From Pirellula sp. SH-Sr6A (lineage in GTDB: Bacteria; Planctomycetota; Planctomycetia; Pirellulales; Pirellulaceae): a stretch of DNA of 64,000 nt. The translations under genes and the position numbers were made by a program. The stretch spans positions 4,321,988 through 4,385,987 of the forward strand of contig NZ_CP011272.1 in the NCBI RefSeq assembly GCF_001610875.1. Direction: 5' to 3'. The notes beneath the pieces were generated by a model that saw only the letters and a program-made list of their open reading frames with translations, made no database searches and was not told the DNA's origin. Below are positions 34,432-41,416 of this stretch, piece by piece. The number at the start of each line of letters is the position of its first letter. Positions within the stretch are counted from its first letter, which is position 1.

Positions 34432-35180
34432 GGATACCCCATTTCTTGCATTTTGGCTTCGACCGCTTTCAGTTCATCGAGGGTGTTGATACTAAGCGCT
34501 TCGCAGTCGCTCAGCACGGGCTTGGCCTCGACCTTTTTCCCAACAGAGAGAAGATAGGCCGGGCAGTCCGTTAAATAGTACTCACGTTGTGCGTTGTTGT
34601 TGCCAAGATTCTCGAGCGCCTGAAGGAGACCGTCGCGATCGAACGCGTAGGTGCTCATGTTGACCTCACGAATGGCTTGCTCCGCCTCGGAAGCATCTTT
34701 TTGTTCGACGATACGCGAGAATCGACCGTTTGCATCGCGGACGATACGACCTAATCCGAAGGGATTGTCCTTGAGAAGGGTCCCCATGAAGCAATCCCAC
34801 CCTCCCTGTTGAAACTCGTTCAAGACGGCACGGACCGAGTTAGGTTGAATCAAAGGGGAGTCTCCGGCGACCACCAAGATCGGGCCGGTCGGCCCGGTTT
34901 CGAGCAGGGGTCGGCACATCTGCACGGCGTGGCCGGTTCCCAGTTGCTCCGCCTGCAGAGCGAATTCGATCCCTGTTCGGCCGGCCAATTCGCTCCGAAC
35001 CAAATCGTCTCGGTAGCCGACGACGACGATCTTTCGGGTGACCCCGGAGGTTTCCAGTGCGTCGAGTACCCAGTGAATCATCGGCCTGCCGAGAACCGGG
35101 AAGAGAACTTTGGGAAGATCGCTTTTCATGCGAGTCCCTTTTCCAGCGGCAAGAATCACCGCGGTTGAACGCACCATCAT
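34419..35180 (-). CDS. GlmU-type UDP-N-acetylglucosamine pyrophosphorylase domain only
   Basis: A 253-residue sugar nucleotidyltransferase. It has the signature AVILAAGKGTRMKSDLPKVLFPVLGRPMI at its start, VVVAGDSPLIQ (binding the nucleotide) and a final SINTLDELKAVEAKMQE, as in the GlmU N-terminal domain. The C-terminal left-handed beta-helix acetyltransferase domain of ordinary GlmU (about 456 residues) is absent, so this enzyme should only make UDP-GlcNAc from GlcNAc-1-phosphate; the acetyltransferase must be a separate protein. ATG 35180 and the next codon, ATG 35177, both fit a GGAAGTGGAG ribosome site. The gene overlaps prs by 13 bp downstream. UDP-sugar substrates other than GlcNAc cannot be ruled out. 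Confidence 0.85.
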   Translation of the reverse strand: MMVRSTAVILAAGKGTRMKSDLPKVLFPVLGRPMIHWVLDALETSGVTRKIVVVGYRDDLVRSELAGRTGIEFALQAEQLGTGHAVQMCRPLLETGPTGPILVVAGDSPLIQPNSVRAVLNEFQQGGWDCFMGTLLKDNPFGLGRIVRDANGRFSRIVEQKDASEAEQAIREVNMSTYAFDRDGLLQALENLGNNNAQREYYLTDCPAYLLSVGKKVEAKPVLSDCEALSINTLDELKAVEAKMQEMGYPCAN

Positions 35181-35362
35181 ATCTCCACTTCCTCGAAGCA
35201 ACGAAATCTCACCGAGCCCACATCTTGCCAAATTTCTATCGACTGTCCAAGGTCGGAGACCTCGCTGGCAAGGAAACATTGACGAATATGGCGATTCCAG
35301 CTAATCTTGGGACCTCATATTGGCAAATTCTGGTCAACATCATCCGTAGACAGTTGGAAACC

Positions 35363-35542
35363 ATGGCAGGAACCGAACGACAGCGAGAATTGCGCCGACG
35401 ACGCAATCGAAGTAAGAAGCTCACTCTTCTTCAGAAGAAAGCGGAAAAATCGTCCAAGACGGAAAAAGCGGTCATTGCGCACAAGCTTCGCAGACTCAGC
35501 CCCGGTGCCGAGCAGCTGATCAAGGCTTGGAAGCTCGTTTAG
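35363..35542 (+). CDS. Small basic protein of the DUF6800 type
   Basis: A 59-residue, very Arg/Lys-rich protein (TERQRELRRRRNRSKKLTLLQKK...KAVIAHKLRRLSPGAEQLIKAWKL). I believe this pattern is the small conserved planctomycete family DUF6800, possibly ribosome- or RNA-associated because of its charge. The open frame extends upstream to 35057 and an ATG at 35288, but the conserved part begins at ATG 35363. The gene is divergent from the nucleotidyltransferase gene and is followed by a good intrinsic terminator at 35651-35684. Confidence 0.7.
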   Translation: MAGTERQRELRRRRNRSKKLTLLQKKAEKSSKTEKAVIAHKLRRLSPGAEQLIKAWKLV

Positions 35543-35650
35543 TCGTTGACGGCCATTTCTTCATCGATGGCCATGGGGTTTTGGGACGGTCCTCTGTAAT
35601 TTGTGGAGCGACTCCGGAACGCCTAATTCGTACCGACATTCAAAACATAA

Positions 35651-35684
35651 AATTCCCCCGCGCACGTTCACGGGGGATTTTTTG
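35651..35684 (+). terminator. Intrinsic terminator after the DUF6800-like gene
   Basis: CCCCCG (35655-35660) pairs with CGGGGG (35671-35676) around a ten-base loop, with further A/T pairs outside, and is followed by a run of six T (35678-35683). The shape is that of a Rho-independent terminator and lies 29 bp before the RidA gene. Confidence 0.8.
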
Positions 35685-35712
35685 TGGCTGCACCCGTTGT
35701 GAATGAGATTCC

Positions 35713-36078
35713 ATGCCTGAAATCAAACGGTTCGGAGTGACCCGTCGGTGGTCAGATGCGGTCGTTTTTCAAAACACCGCCTACTTCGTCGAAGTACCGG
35801 ACGACGCGACACTCTCCCCTGGTGAGCAATTTGCGATGCTCTTTCAGCAGGTGGAGTCCCGTTGCACCGCGCTGGGAACATCGATTCGCAACCTGATGCA
35901 GGTTCTGATTTACTTGCCCTATCCCGAGGATCTTCCCGAATTCAATCGGCTGTGGGATGAATGGATCCCGGCAGGATGTGCCCCGGTTCGGGCCTGCTGC
36001 CATCCTGCGTTGGCCGATAAGGGATATCGCGCCGAGCTTATCATTACGGCGATGATTCCCGATCTCACCGCCTCCTAA
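35713..36078 (+). CDS. RidA/YjgF-family protein
   Basis: A 121-residue trimeric RidA-fold protein. RidA hydrolyses reactive enamine/imine intermediates made by PLP enzymes. The key Arg is present as Arg93 in APVRACCHPAL and the Glu equivalent is Glu108 in YRAELIITAMI, matching the active-site Arg105/Glu120 of E. coli RidA in spacing and context. The N-terminal strand (RFGVTRRWSDAVVFQNTAYFVEVP) differs from classical RidA, so it belongs to another Rid subgroup; the exact substrate is unknown. It sits between a terminator and the ECF sigma gene. It has no clear partner. Confidence 0.85.
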   Translation: MPEIKRFGVTRRWSDAVVFQNTAYFVEVPDDATLSPGEQFAMLFQQVESRCTALGTSIRNLMQVLIYLPYPEDLPEFNRLWDEWIPAGCAPVRACCHPALADKGYRAELIITAMIPDLTAS

Positions 36079-36135
36079 AGACTCGTGCGTCCCTCGTGAA
36101 GGGCTTCGTTGTTTTCCCTTCTGACTTCTTCCTTT

Positions 36136-36161
36136 GGAACCGAATAGCATGAGGAACCGTC
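36136..36161 (+). promoter_or_regulatory. ECF-type promoter upstream of the sigma factor gene
   Basis: GGAACC (36136-36141) and CGTC (36158-36161) are separated by 16 bp, the classic ECF sigma arrangement of -35 GGAAC and -10 CGTC. Transcription would begin about seven bases after CGTC, that is almost at the first ATG (36169) of the sigma gene. This suggests autoregulation and a leaderless or nearly leaderless mRNA, unless translation starts at the second ATG (36181). Confidence 0.55.
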
Positions 36162-36168
36162 CTTAACT

Positions 36169-36801
36169 ATGGAATCCAAAATGGAGGATAGGGACTTGAT
36201 TGAAAGGGTGAAATCGGGCGAGAGCCAATTCTTTGCCGAGCTTGTGCTGCGCTACGAACGACCGGTATTTCAGTCGGTCTTTGTCTTCCTGGGGAATCGT
36301 CAGGAAGCCGAAGATGTGACGCAGGACGTCTTCGTGACCGCGTTTCGTAAGATCGCCAGTTTTGAATATCGAGCCAGTTTTTTAACGTGGCTCCGTCGCA
36401 TTGCATTCAACCAATGTGTGGACGCCCGTAGGAAGAGCAAGAGTCAACGCACGACGTCTGTTGATTTCGAGTACGAGCCTCAGCAAGTTTCCGAAGTCAA
36501 CTCTCCGGATAGCGTTGCTCAAGGCAAAGAGTTAGTCGATCGCGTTCGCGGCGCGATTGATTCCCTGGGAGAGGAACAGCGTTCGATCATTCTGCTGCGA
36601 GACATCGATGGCCTCGATTATTCCGAGATCGCAGGCCTTCTCGGTATCCCAGTGGGGACCGTCCGGAGTCGCCTTCACCGAGCGCGCTGTGAGTTGCGAG
36701 AGGTCATGGAGAAACGGGGATTGCAGAATCTCTTAGACGGACCTGGTGCATTGGAATCGTCCGTGGAAAAGCTCAAGCATGGGGAAAAATCAAATGGATA
36801 A
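36169..36801 (+). CDS. ECF RNA polymerase sigma factor
   Basis: A 210-residue sigma-70 family protein with only regions 2 and 4, the ECF layout. Region 2 is AELVLRYERPVFQSVFVFLGNRQEAEDVTQDVFVTAFRKI plus TWLRRIAFNQCVDARRK; region 4 is SLGEEQRSIILLRDIDGLDYSEIAGLLGIPVGTVRSRLHRAR. A Ser/Gly-rich tail follows. ATG 36169 and ATG 36181 are both in frame. A candidate ECF promoter stands directly upstream. The anti-sigma gene starts inside the end of this gene (overlap of 8 bp), so the pair is translated together. The target genes are unknown, but the small secreted Tyr-rich protein downstream is a good candidate. Confidence 0.93.
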   Translation: MESKMEDRDLIERVKSGESQFFAELVLRYERPVFQSVFVFLGNRQEAEDVTQDVFVTAFRKIASFEYRASFLTWLRRIAFNQCVDARRKSKSQRTTSVDFEYEPQQVSEVNSPDSVAQGKELVDRVRGAIDSLGEEQRSIILLRDIDGLDYSEIAGLLGIPVGTVRSRLHRARCELREVMEKRGLQNLLDGPGALESSVEKLKHGEKSNG

Positions 36802-38122
36802 TCAGCCCATGGATGACTTCGACGAATCTTGGCTCTCAGCCTATTTGGATCACGAACTGAGCCCCGACCAGCGGCATCGCGTGGAGACCATGCTAGAGAC
36901 GCGGGCCGACCTTCGACTGACGCTCGACCGTTTGGTCCGCGTTCGCGCCGCCATCGCGGCTTGCAAGATCGAGTTGCCCAGCGACGCGCGTATCGTCCGC
37001 TCGGGACCTTGGGATGCACCGAAGCTGCAAGCTTCTCCGACAATCGAATCCGCCTCGAGTTCTTCCACCTCCTCCCAAGGGAAATGGTTCCTGCATGCCC
37101 CCTCTTGGTTGCTTACTGTTGCCGCGTCCCTGTTGGTGATCGGTTCGCTATCGATTCTTTATTGGTTCCCCATGGGCAATGGGGGAAATGGAATGATTGC
37201 GACGCGAATGGATACCAGATCGCAGGCCCCAGCTCCAGAAATGCAAGAGAAGGCGGACATAGCAGCAAAGGAGTTTCGCTCCAAAGAAATTGCCGCGGAT
37301 CCAACGAACGCGCCAACCGGATTCGCTCCGAAGATACCATCCGATTCGGATGGTCCGCCTCCGCCCTCGCCGATGCGATCGGAAGCTGCGTCCTCGACGA
37401 TGTCCTTGGATTTTTCCGTGGAAACGTTGCGAGAAACTCGCCCCGACGTGCTATCGCGGAACGACTCATTCTTTTCTTATTTCTTGGGGGCCAAGGAGAG
37501 CGTGGCAATTCTCGGCGTGGAAGCTACCGAGACTACCGACTTGCCGACTCTCGCCAAACGACGCGACGTGTGGGAATTTCAATGGACATCCGTAGATCGC
37601 GCGAAGGATATTGAACGCTCCACCCCGTCGATTGCAGATCGAGCCATCGTTTTGTTCCAGCCCACGACCGGCACTGCTTCTTCCCAAGCAAACGCTTTTC
37701 AGGAAAGCAACCTAGCTGAGTGGAGCGAGTCCTCGCCGAAAGCGAGCCGTGGACTGGAAGATGGAAACGACAAGATGATCGACAGAAGCGTTGCACTGAG
37801 TCGGGGCATGCCATCATCCGTAGCGGCGGGAAGCGACGGAGACAAGGGACGCGAGCCGGGTATTCTCGAGCTGCGCATACCGGTGGCATATTGGGGTGAG
37901 GCTACTCAGTCGCTTCGAGAAAAAGGATTCGAGATTCCGGAGACGCTTCAGCCTGGTGATTATCAGTTCGAACCCGAGGTGAACCCAGGGAATCCTGCCA
38001 AGCCGTGGACGGTTCGTCGGCTGGGAGGAGAGCCGGCGGTGGCCAAGGATCAAACGCCAGCATATTACACGTTGACCGTGATTCTCCACAAACCCGAAGC
38101 GAAGTCGGGTAGTAGCGAATAA
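36794..38122 (+). CDS. Anti-sigma factor, single-pass membrane protein
   Basis: A 442-residue membrane protein. The cytoplasmic N-terminus (DDFDESWLSAYLDHELSPDQRHRVETMLETRADLRLTLDRLVRVR) has the helical ASD fold of anti-sigma factors but lacks the zinc-binding HxxxCxxC motif. One membrane helix follows at about residues 103-125 (SWLLTVAASLLVIGSLSIL). The periplasmic part is about 310 residues, low in complexity first and then with a folded C-terminal domain. ATG 36794 is chosen because it overlaps the sigma stop by 8 bp and has GGGGA eight bases upstream. The periplasmic part presumably senses an envelope signal that frees the sigma factor. No zinc or proteolysis motif can be named. Confidence 0.85.
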   Translation: MDNQPMDDFDESWLSAYLDHELSPDQRHRVETMLETRADLRLTLDRLVRVRAAIAACKIELPSDARIVRSGPWDAPKLQASPTIESASSSSTSSQGKWFLHAPSWLLTVAASLLVIGSLSILYWFPMGNGGNGMIATRMDTRSQAPAPEMQEKADIAAKEFRSKEIAADPTNAPTGFAPKIPSDSDGPPPPSPMRSEAASSTMSLDFSVETLRETRPDVLSRNDSFFSYFLGAKESVAILGVEATETTDLPTLAKRRDVWEFQWTSVDRAKDIERSTPSIADRAIVLFQPTTGTASSQANAFQESNLAEWSESSPKASRGLEDGNDKMIDRSVALSRGMPSSVAAGSDGDKGREPGILELRIPVAYWGEATQSLREKGFEIPETLQPGDYQFEPEVNPGNPAKPWTVRRLGGEPAVAKDQTPAYYTLTVILHKPEAKSGSSE

Positions 38123-38127
38123 AATTT

Positions 38128-38187
38128 CAATTCCGGTTGTAGGAATTGCCGATGGATGAGTTGTTCGAAAGAACCATGAACGAACAA
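38128..38187 (+). promoter_or_regulatory. Two hairpins in the leader of the Tyr-rich protein gene
   Basis: First hairpin: CAATTCC (38128-38134) with GGAATTG (38142-38148), a seven-base loop, directly after the anti-sigma stop. Second hairpin: TTGTTCG (38161-38167) with CGAACAA (38181-38187), a 13-base loop. They lie in the 85-bp gap before the gene at 38208, whose ribosome site GGGGGGAG (38195-38202) follows 7 bases after the second arm. GGAAT...GTT could also form an ECF-like promoter here, but the spacing does not match that at 36136. Confidence 0.45.
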
Positions 38188-38207
38188 GAATCCTGGGGGG
38201 GAGAATT

Positions 38208-38537
38208 ATGATCCGCAAGGCCTTGATGGTCGCAGCGTTGGGTGCCGTAGCTGGCCTCAGCATTTCCGAGAGCGCTCAAGCACAGCAACCGCAAGCTTAC
38301 GGGCGTTCCTGGGGTGGAGCCGCTGGTGCACGTGACTACCAGCGTTTCAACCACTATCCGTACGTGTACTATCCTCAAAACTTCTGGGGTAACGAGTACT
38401 ATCGCAGCAGCGACAGCCTCTATCACCGCTATCCCGCTGAGATGCAGATCCCGGTGTACAACCGCAAATGGGCTAACTACTACCCCACGCAGCAACGATA
38501 CCACTGGGGCCATCACTTCATTCTCGACGTGTTCTAA
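38208..38537 (+). CDS. Small secreted Tyr/Trp/His-rich protein
   Basis: A 109-residue protein with a signal peptide ([21 protein letters not shown], cleavage at AQAQQ). The mature part of about 84 residues holds 14 tyrosines, four tryptophans and several histidines and asparagines ([20 protein letters not shown]...[22 protein letters not shown]). There are no cysteines. It has a strong ribosome site (GGGGGGAG) and a strong intrinsic terminator. It follows the sigma/anti-sigma pair by 85 bp, so it may be part of the same regulon. The composition suggests a surface-exposed or cell-wall protein that could be cross-linked or oxidised, but there is no known homologue I can name. Confidence 0.8.
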   Translation: MIRKALMVAALGAVAGLSISESAQAQQPQAYGRSWGGAAGARDYQRFNHYPYVYYPQNFWGNEYYRSSDSLYHRYPAEMQIPVYNRKWANYYPTQQRYHWGHHFILDVF

Positions 38538-38577
38538 GAACCGTCGAACGGAAGCTGATAAAGAATTTTATTCCCGC

Positions 38578-38614
38578 ACACTGTGGAGTTCGACTTCGCT
38601 CCACAGTGTTTTTT
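38578..38614 (+). terminator. Intrinsic terminator after the Tyr-rich protein gene
   Basis: An 11-bp perfect stem (ACACTGTGGAG at 38578-38588 with CTCCACAGTGT at 38599-38609) has a ten-base loop and six T at 38609-38614. It is 40 bp after the stop at 38537 and just upstream of the SDR gene. Confidence 0.85.
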
Positions 38615-38635
38615 CGTATTGAGACGGGCTCTGCT

Positions 38636-39409
38636 ATGTCGGATGTTTTCGATCTCTTTCGACTGGATGGTCGAACGGCGCTGATAACCGGTGGATCGCA
38701 AGGTCTTGGGCTCCATCTCGCGAAAGGGCTGGCCCAAGCTGGGGCGCAGATCGTTATCGTGAGCCGACGCTTGGAGATGTGCCAATCCGCCGCCCGAGAG
38801 ATTGAAGCAGCAACTGGCCGGAGAACCTGGGCATTTTCTGCCGATGTGACCCAAGCCGAACAAGTTCATGAGTTGTTCACTTCGGTGCAACGCGATGTCG
38901 GAAATGTCGACATCCTTCTCAACAGCGCCGGGCTCAACAAACGTGGATCGATCGAAACTCTTTCGGTCGAGGTTTGGGATGAGGTCGTCGATGCGAACTT
39001 GAAAGGCCCCTTCTTAATGGCGAAAGCCTTCGGGCCCGAGATGGCGCGTAGGGGTTGGGGGCGGATCGTCCATTTTGGATCGATCCTGTCCACGATCGGA
39101 ATCGCAGGTAGGACACCGTACGCTTCTTCCAAAGCGGGCTTGCTGGGGCTGACGCGTGTGCTGGCTCTCGAATGGGCCCCCCAAGGAGTTACCGTCAATG
39201 CCTTGTGTCCAGGGCCGTTTGCGACGGAGATGAATCGCCCATTGCTAAATGATCCTGTCCAGTACGCGAACTTCGTGTCGAAGATACCGATGGGTCGCTG
39301 GGGAGAACTGAACGAGTTGACCGGTGGCGTTCTGTTCCTTTGCTCCAATGCGAGCTCATTCATGACAGGGTCCACCCTGACCATCGACGGTGGGTGGACC
39401 TGTCAGTAA
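38636..39409 (+). CDS. Short-chain dehydrogenase/reductase (gluconate 5-dehydrogenase-like)
   Basis: A 257-residue classical SDR. The nucleotide-binding TGGSQGLG motif is near residue 18, DVT and NSAG follow, the active-site Ser is in FGSILS, the Tyr-x-x-x-Lys pair is in PYASSKAG, and [12 protein letters not shown] and STLTIDGGW complete the pattern. These fix an NAD(P)-dependent oxidoreductase fold; the sequence most resembles gluconate 5-dehydrogenase-type enzymes, but substrate is uncertain. ATG 38636 ([13 protein letters not shown]) is chosen; the frame starting at 38606 would begin inside the terminator hairpin. The stop is 35 bp from the convergent phosphoesterase stop. Confidence 0.9.
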   Translation: MSDVFDLFRLDGRTALITGGSQGLGLHLAKGLAQAGAQIVIVSRRLEMCQSAAREIEAATGRRTWAFSADVTQAEQVHELFTSVQRDVGNVDILLNSAGLNKRGSIETLSVEVWDEVVDANLKGPFLMAKAFGPEMARRGWGRIVHFGSILSTIGIAGRTPYASSKAGLLGLTRVLALEWAPQGVTVNALCPGPFATEMNRPLLNDPVQYANFVSKIPMGRWGELNELTGGVLFLCSNASSFMTGSTLTIDGGWTCQ

Positions 39410-39443
39410 GCTTCGACTTCGCTTGCGATCTAGGTCCTACTTA

Positions 39444-41129
39444 TTAGCGAACGGCAGTAGGTGGAGTCGCTCTCGGTCGCGCTGGCGGGGCAGGCTGCGG
39501 TGGAGCGACTACCCGAATCGATTCTCGATCGACATAGACTTGCCCGTGCATATCCGTTGTGCGGACTTCGAACATATGAGTCCCCACGGGGAGCATCGCC
39601 GGGAGAAGTCCACGCCAAAGGTGATCGGTGACGGAGGGCTGTGGGAGCGGTGTACCATTGGGTGGAGTAGAACCCGCTTCGAGAGCTTTGATATCGGCGA
39701 GGAAGGGATCGACTCCGTCCACCCGTTCCAACTCCTTCCATTCTCCATCGGGCAGTAGTCGCATCTCCGCTTTGGACTTCTTCGTTCCGTTGAAGACATT
39801 GACCACCAGAGCCGTCGTAAGGGACTGCCAAGAGTGGATTTCTTGGGGGAGATAGATGCTCATCTGATGGCTCGCAGGGCGACGCGCGGCTCGGTATTCC
39901 AGTTTGTATTGGGAGCCATCGAAGCTCAGGATGGAATAGCCGTTTGCGCCTCCATCGCTCATGGTAGCATGCGGAATCCCAAGCTCATCGGTAGCACCTC
40001 GCCACCAACTACCGCACACGGTGACGTTCACTATGTGATGGTGCGGTTCCTTGCCTTGCCAGCCGTCTTCTTTGTCAATGAAATGATGCTTGACGAAGTG
40101 CGTGTGGGCGGAGAGGGAAAGTGCGAAGGGACGCTCTTCGATCAGTCTGTAAAGTTCCTGTCGATCTTCCACGTTGACCAATGGAATGTGCATCAGGAGA
40201 ACAACGAGTTGATCTTTCGGGATCAGAGCCAAGTCATTCTTAATGAACTCCATTTGCTCTTTCCCAAGTCCACCTTGGTAATGCCCGCGCTGACGCTCGG
40301 AAGCGCCGATCCATTCCACATCGTCGAGGGCCAAAAAGTGAACGGGCCCGTAGTCGAATGAATAGTAACTGGGACCGAAGTGGCTCTCGAAAGTCTCATC
40401 GGAGAGTTTATCGTTCGGTGCATCAAGATTGATGTCGTGATTCCCGATGACGTTGTACCACGGGATTCCAATCATCGCGATCGCTTGATTGTGCGGTTTG
40501 AAGACGCTCAAGTCATCGAAGACGATATCGCCAAGCGTAACACCAAACGAAGCGTCGTGCGCATCTTCTTCCACGATTTGTTCGATGATATCGTGGGCCA
40601 TGTATTCGACTTCTTGAACGTTGCGAGGTTGTGTGTCCCCGAACATCAACGCTTTGAATTGATCGGGTTCCTCCTGCTGAGTCAGGGGAAAGTCGACAGA
40701 CTCTGGCAGCGGCCCCGTCGGTGCGACTCCTGGGAATCGGGAGTCCGGCGAACCGTTTGGTTTGTGAATGTAATAGAACTCGGGGAGCTTCAACGCATTG
40801 ACGGGGGTCATCCAGCCTCGCGGCTTGATAATAAATACGATCGAATCCTCGCTGATCCCGATCTCGTACCGGCCTTCTTCGTTGGTGAGGACGATTTCTT
40901 TCCCATTCGATACGCGTGCTCCCTCCATTCCTTTTTCATCGGGATCTCGCTTTCGGTTTCCGTTTGTATCTTGGAAGACGAAACCTCGGCATACGTTCTG
41001 CGGCGCATTCGCTGCGGAGCCCTGAGTCGAAACTTTATGGAACGCGGGGGGATGTGCCCAAGCCGTTGGGGGGGAAATAGCAGGAAAACAAACCAAGAGA
41101 AGGAACGTTCGGAAATATCGTTGCTGCAT
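39444..41129 (-). CDS. Secreted calcineurin-like phosphoesterase with N-terminal beta domain
   Basis: A 561-residue secreted phosphoesterase of the MetallophosN/MetallophosC type. After a signal peptide (MQQRYFRTFLLLVCFPAISPPTAWA), residues of about 40-115 resemble a carboxypeptidase-regulatory/SdrD-like beta domain (GFVFQDTNGNRKRDPDEKGMEGARVSNGKEI). The metallophosphatase domain has its metal ligands in GDTQ, LGDIVFDD, VIGNHDIN, LMHIPL and SAHTHFVKHHF. A beta-rich C-terminal domain ends the protein. It should hydrolyse a phosphoester outside the cytoplasm; the substrate is not apparent. ATG 41129 is preferred from the signal-peptide pattern; in-frame starts at 41171 and 41318 exist. The gene is divergent from the antiporter; the shared 287-bp gap contains a G-quadruplex motif. 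Confidence 0.88.
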   Translation of the reverse strand: MQQRYFRTFLLLVCFPAISPPTAWAHPPAFHKVSTQGSAANAPQNVCRGFVFQDTNGNRKRDPDEKGMEGARVSNGKEIVLTNEEGRYEIGISEDSIVFIIKPRGWMTPVNALKLPEFYYIHKPNGSPDSRFPGVAPTGPLPESVDFPLTQQEEPDQFKALMFGDTQPRNVQEVEYMAHDIIEQIVEEDAHDASFGVTLGDIVFDDLSVFKPHNQAIAMIGIPWYNVIGNHDINLDAPNDKLSDETFESHFGPSYYSFDYGPVHFLALDDVEWIGASERQRGHYQGGLGKEQMEFIKNDLALIPKDQLVVLLMHIPLVNVEDRQELYRLIEERPFALSLSAHTHFVKHHFIDKEDGWQGKEPHHHIVNVTVCGSWWRGATDELGIPHATMSDGGANGYSILSFDGSQYKLEYRAARRPASHQMSIYLPQEIHSWQSLTTALVVNVFNGTKKSKAEMRLLPDGEWKELERVDGVDPFLADIKALEAGSTPPNGTPLPQPSVTDHLWRGLLPAMLPVGTHMFEVRTTDMHGQVYVDRESIRVVAPPQPAPPARPRATPPTAVR

Positions 41130-41259
41130 AGTCGTGATCGGGAGGAAAGGAGGATGAAAAAGGTAAAGCATGGCCCGTGATTTTCTCAGGCTTGATTCTC
41201 TGGACGGAGGTTGGTGTCCAGTGAGGGCGGGATGAAAAATGCGCGAAGGTTCGGGCCCT

Positions 41260-41280
41260 GGGTGGGGGGTGGGGGCGGGG
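41260..41280 (+). promoter_or_regulatory. G-quadruplex motif in the divergent gap
   Basis: On the plus strand four G-runs of 3, 6, 5 and 4 bases are joined by single bases (T, T, C). Short one-base loops give very stable parallel quadruplexes. The motif lies in the control region between the phosphoesterase (minus strand, start 41129) and the antiporter (plus strand), 97 bp before the antiporter -10 box start. Confidence 0.5.
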
Positions 41281-41376
41281 CTGGTTAGGGTGCGCCAACC
41301 TCTAGAATAGCTCCCCACTGCAATAAATCGGAACGTCTACCCACCAAATCCTTGGCTAATTTCCGATTTAGCTGTC

Positions 41377-41405
41377 TGGACATTGATTGTTTGAACATGT
41401 ATTCT
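41377..41405 (+). promoter_or_regulatory. Sigma-70-type promoter for the antiporter gene
   Basis: TGGACA (41377-41382) and TATTCT (41400-41405) are separated by 17 bp. Transcription would start near 41412, five bases before the GTG at 41417, so that start would be almost leaderless. The TTG at 41465 would leave a normal leader. Confidence 0.5.
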
Positions 41406-41416
41406 GATCGACGTGC

